Assembly: GCA_905147135.1 (NCBI GenBank)
Contig: LR990042.1
Coordinates: 10,283,545-10,347,544, forward strand
Length of the DNA: 64,000 nt
Source: Blastobasis lacticolella
Taxonomy: Eukaryota; Arthropoda; Insecta; Lepidoptera; Blastobasidae
Direction: 5' to 3'
Made by a program: the position numbers and the translations under genes. Under the pieces are notes generated by a model. It did not search any database and was not told where the DNA came from. It saw nothing but the letters and a program-made list of their open reading frames with translations. Positions 56,505 to 64,000 of the stretch are shown one piece after another (positions within the stretch are counted from its first letter, which is position 1; every line of letters begins with the position of its first letter).

Positions 56505-57705
56505 CCCTTTAACCGCCAAGGTCGGATATATCCGACAAAAATTTTCGTGCTCATTTCGCCAAGGACGGATATTTACGACCAAATACCACTACTCGGTTAA
56601 TCTGCCTTTTTGTTTGATAGCACTGTATTATATTAAAATTATGTTCATAATTTGGTAAATAGTTGATTAAGTAATCATATACAATTGCTTACAGTTTAGT
56701 TTCTAAATTAGAAGACTTAAAAATAATGTCTAAAGTTGAATAAATTACTGATAGTATTATTCGAAAAGTGTATTGGTGTCCAGCGCCAGTGACGGAAAAA
56801 TCCGACAATAAGGATGGGACATAAGCAATGATTTACTGGTAGAAAAATCCACATAAATTAAATTATTTCTGTTTATACTTACTAATTTATTATAAAACAA
56901 ATAAAGCAAATGTTACTCTATAGTAAACACATTTATTTCTATAAATAAATGTGTTTATTTTGTTTTATTTATAATAAATAAAGCTTAAAAATGTCAGTGA
57001 CTGAATCGACAATTCCCATCCCTAGTCTGCATGTTTATAAACTAATGTTGCTAGTACACCCAGCGCCACGGACGGAAAAAGACGACCGCTTCTGACGTCA
57101 TAAACGAGTGCCGCCTTCTGGATTTTTCCATTGGTGTTGTGCTTATGCGTGTTATTATTATGTTCGTGTTATCGATTAATGTGATTAAACATGATTACAG
57201 CTGAAGAATTAATACGTATTCTGGAAGGTGATCTGTAGTTAAATATCATTAGAATCTGTCAAGGTTCGATTCGGTAAACTGATATTAATATTGTTGAAAT
57301 AAGTATAATCATGTTTGTTAAAAAACTGACCAATGTTGTTTGTTAACTATTGCATTTAGATAAAGAATACTCTATAGGACTGCATTGAAAAATAAGAATA
57401 ACAAAATTCTTTTCATGACCAATTTTATTGTGCGGAAATCAATAAATCTTTCAATATCTGTAAACGCTTTTTGTTTCATTGTGTTACCAAAATACCTGCT
57501 AATATTAGAAATAAAATTACAAAGTAACGTTTTCTATCTACTGTCTGTTACGATATTTAGATGAAATTGTAAGCGTTTGAAGGGGAATTACCCATATCGA
57601 TATACTATTGAACATCACTATTTGTTGTAGGTATTTATTTTTCGTTTTACTGTGCGTGGCGCTGAGGGCACGCCAACTGATTCTAAGCGTGGCGGTTAAA
57701 GGGTT
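56505..57705. mobile_element. 1.2-kb non-autonomous piggyBac-type element
   Basis: The ends CCCTTTAACCGCCAAGG and, reversed, CCCTTTAACCGCCACGC are inverted repeats, and TTAA flanks both sides (56,501-56,504 and 57,706-57,709), the signature of piggyBac insertion. The interior repeats short words such as GACGGAAAAA, CAGCGCCA and TCCGACAA, and has a long AT-rich palindrome near 56,890-56,990. No transposase frame is present. Confidence 0.8.
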
Positions 57706-58039
57706 AATATTGTCATTATAATAAAGGGTAAGATGTCTAGTGAATCAAACCCACGCCCTGATACCTACCACCGTCTTTTTTATCTCTCGATCCTATATAG
57801 GTACCGTGAATCAGCAGTGCTTGGTTTTGCAAAAAGGAGGTTTATGATTTTGACCGGTATGAATGTTTATTTGTTGCCTCATAACTTCATAACTAAGTAG
57901 GTACCTACTTACTTACCGTTAGAAGTATCTTCATTATCCACAGGTTGGCCTATGTTACTTCATAATAATTTAATATGATGCCCACTAGAGGACATAGTCA
58001 TGAAAAAAAAATGAAAAGGACAGGTACATTAATATATTA

Positions 58040-58587
58040 AACAGGCAGCATATTCTTTATTTTCAATAAAAATTCATACAATGATGATGCACCAGGGCAG
58101 AAGGGACTTGCATCTACTTATTATCTTGTTCTTCAAAATGTTTACAACGCAACACTTCCAACCCAGACATCGCCATGTCTGGTCTTAAGGAAACCTAGAA
58201 AAACAAATAAATGTAATTAAACGTAAATACGCGATTAATCCGTTAAGTTGTTTCATAAAATGTCTGAACATTTAAAATGTCATTTAGGTATATTTTTGGT
58301 ATGAAACCCTAATTAATACATATAAAATTGAGGACCGCTATTTACAAGATTTGAGTTTTAAAATTGTATACAATTAATACTAAATCCGACCCTGTTAGCA
58401 TCAAAATATTTTCAAACACCGAAATATTGCTCAATTTGTCAATAATTTTAAATCTATTTTTAATGGCAAGTTGGTTTAAGGTAAAGCATTTCAATTATTG
58501 CAAATTCACACTATTACGATACATATTTTTGTCACAATTTCTAAAATTGATTCCTGATCGCCGCGACCACGTATGAAATTACTTACC
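58040..58587 (-). ncRNA. possible short spliced transcript, coding status unknown
   Basis: On the minus strand a donor (ACCG|GTAAGT at 58,587/58,586) lies about 390 bp before an acceptor (TTTGTTTTTCTAG, exon from 58,194). The exon after it ends about 150 nt later, shortly after AATAAA. Frames are short: joining gives a peptide of about 27 residues beginning MEIHLNYLFTG, while the last exon alone can encode MAMSGLEVLRCKHFEEQDNK. I cannot tell whether it is non-coding or a micropeptide gene. Confidence 0.3.
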
Positions 58588-58589
58588 GG

Positions 58590-59930
58590 TGAAAAGATAA
58601 TTCAGGTGTATTTCCATTCTTTGCGCTTAAATACATAAATACACATAAGTGTGCACTAAATTACACCGTCTTTTAAATAATTTGATTTAAATTTATTTGG
58701 AAATTTTAAAATTTACACAGATGTTTCAAAAGACACGTCAGGTCGTTGTTAGCTTGAGCAACATGTCGAACGTTCAAAACATTGCGCGCGTCATTTTCTT
58801 AGAGCTTATTTGAATAGACGAAAAAACGAGATAGCAAGATTCATTATCATTGTCGAGTGAGCGAAAAGGGAATATTTGTGATTTTTGTCTATTTCGTTAT
58901 GTCTGTGGTAAAAAATTACGAGTATAGATCATGTATACATACTTTAGCCTCTTTCTAACGATATGCTATTTCATGCTGTACGCTATATAACTTTTAAAAA
59001 CTGTACAGGGAATATTATTCTTGGGTATGCACTATGATCTTGTATTGCACGTAGTGCTACTAGCGCATTCATGAAAGTATGAATAGGTACGTGTAAATAT
59101 GGCGCGTTTCGACGGTGTGTAATTCTGCGAATATTAACGCACGGCTGCGGACGACCACAGACGGCGATGTGTAAAGTGCGATAAACTTATCCGACCAATA
59201 GGAGACCTCAAAACCCCCGTCGCATGACCACGGTCGTACGACCGTTGCCAATTAGGACACCGCCTTAGGCATTACGATATTTGTGACAAAAAATCTAAAT
59301 TGTGCATACCTATGCTGAATAACGTAGGTAATCGTATATAGAAGTCAAGTTGTTATTGTTTAATCGAAGTGTGAAAATACGCTGTCTACATCTGTTAAGA
59401 GACAGACTATTGTTTCTTTTCTTCGAAAATGGGTCATTACCATATACAGTAAATATTGGTTTCGACGCAGCCTTATCCTCATTAAGTGATTGTAATACGC
59501 GAATTTATAATATGAATGAAGCCATTTTATGTTAGTTTAGTTCGAACAGCCTATTCGTGCAATACAAATATATAAATCATAACAGTTTTGTTTCATCCAC
59601 GCTTGTTTTCACTGCTAGTGGGTACTCACATTCCTCACATTTAATTTAGGTACTAGTTAACGAAAAGTGAGGATAATATCACATTGTGAATAACACCACG
59701 TGTTATTGGGCACAATTTACGAAAATAAAAGACAAAAGAAATATACGTCGTAACACTTAAATTGCGTACTATTTACACTATAAAGACGTTTTGTTTTCCG
59801 GAAATCAACAATAAAGGAGCTAATATATAATCAGCTTTACCAAGCAATATTTACATAAGACATATTCCTTATAAGTGGACGCGGTGACATTAATAAGCAT
59901 TGTGCAATATAGTACCGATGTAACAAAACG
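58590..59930. other. upstream region of gene 3
   Basis: No gene is seen. TATA-like words TATATAATC (59,824) and TTATAAGTG (59,869) lie 60-110 bp before the gene 3 ATG and are weak promoter candidates. The GC-richer patch at 59,095-59,270 looks like a repeat fragment but has no partner in this window. Confidence 0.3.
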
Positions 59931-62900
59931 ATGGCGAGTATAAATGAATTATTTGTTCTTACGCTCTTCCTGGGAATATCTGGTAAGTTTTCGAATAAGC
60001 ACGTTGCTAAGCTTTGCCATAGTAGTTCAATATAAATAAAACATAATTAAATGATTTGGAAAATTAGTTTAAAGGTTCCAAAACCAAAATTTATGCGATC
60101 ATCACTAGATATTATAAAACTAACTCCCACACTGCGTCTATCTGTCTGATCGCTATAAACTACTGAATGAATTTTCATGCGGTTTTCACTAACACAGAAT
60201 GATTCAAGAGGAAGGTTTAGGAGTGGGTCGCTAGTAATATAATAATACATAGTTAATATAAATAGCCATGTGGTGTCCGGCAGAGTAGAATAGCACCAAC
60301 CCCTAACACTCGCAGGTGTCGTACAAGGCGACTAATGTTTTTGAGGCAAAAGATGTCGCTATAGACTGGAAAATGAGCAGCAGCGTTTTCCATTGTTATA
60401 TGTATAACACTGCGATCTCCAAACCCGGCTAACGAGCGTGGAGATTATGGCAATAACCTTCCCTTTCGAGGGAGAGGCCATAAGTTCTGCAGTGGACTGA
60501 TATGGGTTGTGATGATTCATAGTGCAGCATAATGTGTAGTATTAAAGGGTGTCGCAGGAAGTTACGTTAAGCCGATACTAATAGAGCAACGCTATACTTA
60601 GTAATAAAATTAACAAAAAAACAGCTGAGAAATAGTATAGGTACTTTGCATCATCACATCAACAGCCCGTGACAGTCCACTACTGGACTTCACTACTTTA
60701 CTCCACATTAGTTGATTGAGGGCTATGTTATAATTTTGAACAGAAATGGCTGATGTGGTCTGTCACTACAATCTGTAGTTACCCCGTACGTCATCCATGA
60801 TTAGATTAGTTTAGAAATAGACAATTTTAAAAGTCTTACTCTCACTTATGAGGATTTGGTATATTTATCAAAAAATATGTTTTCAACAGTAATAATGATT
60901 ATCGCTACTTTTATTATGTGCACAGATGTTTTCATAGCACAATGTATACTTAGGTGCGTAGTCAATGTATCGGATGACGTATTGTAATTCCTTCTAGTAT
61001 GTCAAGTAAAGGTCATTGCAATATACTTCGCTCGTGGAAATCTGTTCTCTGTCCAATTGAAAACGAATAATTATTCATCACCGTTATTTCAGCCACAGGA
61101 CGTCCACTGATGAGCACAGGACTCCCTCTATTTCCATTACGTATTACGTTGTAGTCATATTTTTGTTTCTTGTATTACCAGTAGTTTCATGTAGCTAGAA
61201 CTACTGCAACCGTAAAACATGAATATTTTGTACCAGTACTGTTTATAGACTACATTTCTTTCATATGGAATTACGGCACCCACATAGGTCCATGTGATTA
61301 TATTAGAGTTCTATATATGTATAGTACTATTACAACTTAAAAATGTAAAATTATTTTGTTTCAGCATCATATCCTTTCAAGAAGGAGTTAAAAGCAGCCC
61401 AGCCTTCGTCGTCGGTACCAAAAATAAACATAGTACAATCTCAATACCATAGCCAAGTACACAATCAGAAAAACTATGGGAGTAAATTTAAACACGAATA
61501 TCAAGGCCAAACAGAACAAGAAATTTTTTATTCAAACGTTAATAATCAAAAGCCACGTTCAAATACTCCTATTACAAAAAAAATATTGTATCCATCGATT
61601 CAACCAGCACTCGAAAATAGAATAACTCAAGCAACGCCAGTGACAAAGAGTCCTCATATTGAAGGACTTAATATATTGTCATCGTTAATAAATAATCCTG
61701 CTTACAGCTATGGTGAGTTATTTTCTTAACCATACTCTTTCAAGATTAGGCCAATAATATAACACGACCATATATTTACTCTATGTACAAAAGTAACATG
61801 TGACTATTTAATATACCTGACTTATGTTATCTTTCAGATTACAAAATCCAACATTTGGTGTCGAGAAACCCGAAAATTAAGGATGTTATCACCACAACAA
61901 AGCATAAAAAGCGTTACTTAGTTATACACCCCAATGGAGACGTAGAACATGTGGATGAGTTAGCACCTTTAGTTGCTAATCATCCACACTATATTTTGCT
62001 ACAAAAAGATAGTACTATTGAGCAATCAGAAGCAAAACATAATTCTCAAAATCCCGTAAGCACATCAAATGCTTCCTCCGCACAGGCTTCGTTACTGAGG
62101 CAAGAGCCAAGTAATATATTGAAGACCTCAACACAAAAATTATCTGAAAGAGATTCTAAGATTCCTAAAATTTTTAAAACCATTAAACCAGTTACCAATA
62201 TTTTACCTTCAACACAAAACCCTGAGAAAAAAACAAAAGCAACAACAAATGTCGTAATTAAACCTAGTACTGATAGTTTTCTGTCAGAATCAGAGCAAAT
62301 AACATCAGAACAACCGATTTCAACTATTACTCCTATACACGAAGTTATTTCAGACACGAATACAGAAATAAATACTTCTGAAAATCCAAAAACTGATGTT
62401 GAACGATTTGAATTAATTGGCAATCCGGATACTGAAGCTATAATCCAAACATTATTGAATAATGAGCCTAAAAATAAAATAACAAATAAAAAACCAAAAG
62501 CAGTAGAATACGTGGAATTACCACGAGCACTAATTAGTCCACTAAAAACTACAGATATATTTAAAAGCTTAACTAATAAAGATATTGCAACCGGCGAAGA
62601 TGATGAAGAATTAAAAGTATCGAAATCAAATGATATCGAAAAAAGGGAGAATGTTCAGACAGAATGTGATACGAACGTCAGTGACGTCAACAAAGTCCCA
62701 AATGCTGATAAAATTGAAGGAATCGAGACAAGCGGTTATGTAAATGAACATACAAACCCTATATTTTCGATAAGTAAGTTCACGTGAAGACCTTTAAATA
62801 ATAATAGTCAAGTACAGAAAATGATTCTGACATCTGACATTTCATAATATGAGTTTCTTCAATTTCCTTATTTAACTCTAATATACAAATATAATCCAGA

Positions 62901-63514
62901 GAAGCATAAAAATAAGGCAACCGCAGTTACATAGAAACTTTTAATCGAGAAACAAGTAAACGTTACCCAAATCAACAGCTCGTAAGTTAATTAAGGCACA
63001 AAAATGGCTCACGTGTACATGAATGCCTGCCGACCGCTAGCGAACGAAAAGTGTTGACAGCAGGCACAGGTGTCGCCGCCTACATAACTAAAAAAATATT
63101 CCTGAATCCTGATGTTGAGCAGGAGACAACTATATATATAATATTATTGTTTTATTCCTTAAAAAAATGTAATTGTAATATTATACCTATATTGTAAATT
63201 AGATATAAATGAAGAATGTACAAACTCTGGCAGGGTTAACGTAATGTTGGCCCGAATGTAGTTATAGCTATAACTTTTTAATTTGGAAATAATTACAACG
63301 ACAAACAGAGCTAAATATGACTAAGAGGGTGTTTAATAATATTAATTCTGTTTATTTTTCAGCTGCTTCAGAATCATTGTCAAATGGTGAAGAAAATATC
63401 CTTTTCAAAGTGATTAACACAAGTTTTTTGGAAGAACTTTTAGAAAAGGTTCCCATTAGTGGTATTTACATTTACTTAACTCCAAAAATTATAGAAGACC
63501 TAAACTCGTATTAG
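59931..63514 (+). CDS. gene 3: secreted Ser/Thr/Lys/Glu-rich disordered protein
   Basis: Four exons join in frame: 59,931-59,982, 61,365-61,712, 61,838-62,773 and 63,363-63,514, about 495 residues. Exon 1 encodes a signal peptide (MASINELFVLTLFLGIS). Exon 2 is Gln/Asn/Ser-rich. Exon 3 opens with an ordered-looking segment (KKRYLVIHPNGDVEHVDEL and LVANHPHYILLQKD), then about 270 residues rich in Ser, Thr, Lys, Glu and Pro. The last exon encodes 49 residues with a hydrophobic, probably folded end (FLEELLEKVPISGIYIYLT). All three introns are phase 1. The layout matches genes 1 and 2 except for the phase of the last intron. There are almost no Cys. I do not recognise the family. An extracellular structural role is inferred. 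Confidence 0.75.
60265..60520 (+). repeat. interspersed repeat family B, copy 4
   Basis: The copy shows GCCATGTGGTGTCCGGCAGA, AGAATAGCACCAACCCC and GTCGTACAAGGCGACTAATG, and ends in GGGTTGTGATGATTC. It lies in intron 1 of gene 3, and a small antisense tail of the same family follows at about 60,650. Confidence 0.7.
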
Positions 63515-63560
63515 TATTATTACAAGTCATAAAGTACAAAATATTGTAAATATTGTAAAA

Positions 63561-63566
63561 AATAAA
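63561..63566 (+). terminator. poly-A signal of gene 3
   Basis: AATAAA lies 47 bp after the stop codon in an A/T-rich context, the usual distance for a short 3' end. Confidence 0.6.
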
Positions 63567-63569
63567 AGT

Positions 63570-64000
63570 GTTTAAATGCTGAAATGTTTAAGTGTTACTT
63601 TAGAAATCCTGTGCACAAGACACTTCTTCTCGCAAAAAGTACTTAATGGATTTCAATGAAAATGTACAGTAATTTATATATCGAAATAACACATGATAAA
63701 TTCCGAACTACAATCTTGCGGAACATTTTAAAATAAGCAATGTCGGTTAAAAGGCAACTTCGTCTGCTGTAATTACGTAAGGAAATATGGTCCCTAATAC
63801 TAAATCATTGTCATTGATCTCGAAAAAAACATACTAAATCATCAGTGGCCCCCAGTACGGATTCCTGACTACCTGGTATGAAAATAAAATGAAAAAAGTA
63901 TTTTATATTAGGATTACGTTCATTAATCTCTTTTCGAGCGTCAAAAATCTAATGGAAAGCAAAGGGAAAGTTAAGCTCATCCAGGCAGGAGGCAACGCAC
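63570..64000. other. 3' flank of gene 3
   Basis: I see no gene. The final bases (AGGAGGCAACGCAC) resemble the start of a family D tail on the plus strand but are cut by the window edge. Confidence 0.35.

Noticed and set aside
62046..62423. 125-codon minus frame opposite gene 3
   Set aside because: It is antisense to a spliced, phase-consistent exon, with a Val/Ile/Phe-rich composition typical of a shadow frame.

Overview
This is a eukaryotic, AT-rich window that reads as nuclear DNA of a moth or butterfly (Lepidoptera). The evidence is the set of repeats: tRNA-headed SINEs carrying the bipartite polymerase III promoter, RTE- and Jockey/CR1-like LINE remnants, many small inverted-repeat transposons (MITEs), and genes split by short GT-AG introns. 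No bacterial-style operon, rRNA gene, CRISPR array or genuine tRNA gene was seen. All exon structures are my own manual splicing of open frames at GT/AG sites and need transcript support.

Positions 1-29,000 are mostly repeats and non-coding DNA. They hold a decayed LINE at about 3,960-7,465, a 1.8 kb foldback element with an internal 3 x 87 bp tandem repeat (15,849-17,625), a 1.46 kb inverted-repeat element with a second MITE nested inside it (26,244-27,701), and a near-perfect hairpin MITE (27,872-28,060). One Cys-rich candidate exon (3,228-3,411, minus strand) is the only possible host coding sequence here.

Positions 29,000-63,600 hold the main content: three plus-strand genes (29,197-31,884; 37,522-44,271; 59,931-63,514) and one minus-strand gene (51,490-53,793). 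All four start with a coding exon of exactly 52 nt that encodes a 17-residue signal peptide core and ends in phase 1. The three plus-strand genes encode low-complexity, mostly disordered secreted proteins: one Asn/Gln-rich then Ala/Ser-rich, one with a long Ala-rich predicted coiled coil (AKAEA-type) followed by a Ser-rich sericin-like tract, and one Ser/Thr/Lys/Glu-rich. The minus-strand gene encodes a secreted protein with two TIL (trypsin-inhibitor-like) domains. Together this looks like a cluster of extracellular structural proteins plus a protease inhibitor, as would suit silk, cocoon coating or eggshell glue; that role is inferred from composition only. Genes 1 and 2 are paralogues by signal peptide, intron phases and a tiny last exon. 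Gene 2 also carries a decayed exon (38,717-40,715) built of degenerate repeats with stops and frameshifts, which can be skipped in frame.

Between these genes lie a second LINE with an uninterrupted reverse transcriptase frame (46,354-48,783), further LINE tails and SINEs, a piggyBac-type MITE with TTAA ends (56,505-57,705), and a possible short spliced transcript on the minus strand (58,040-58,587).
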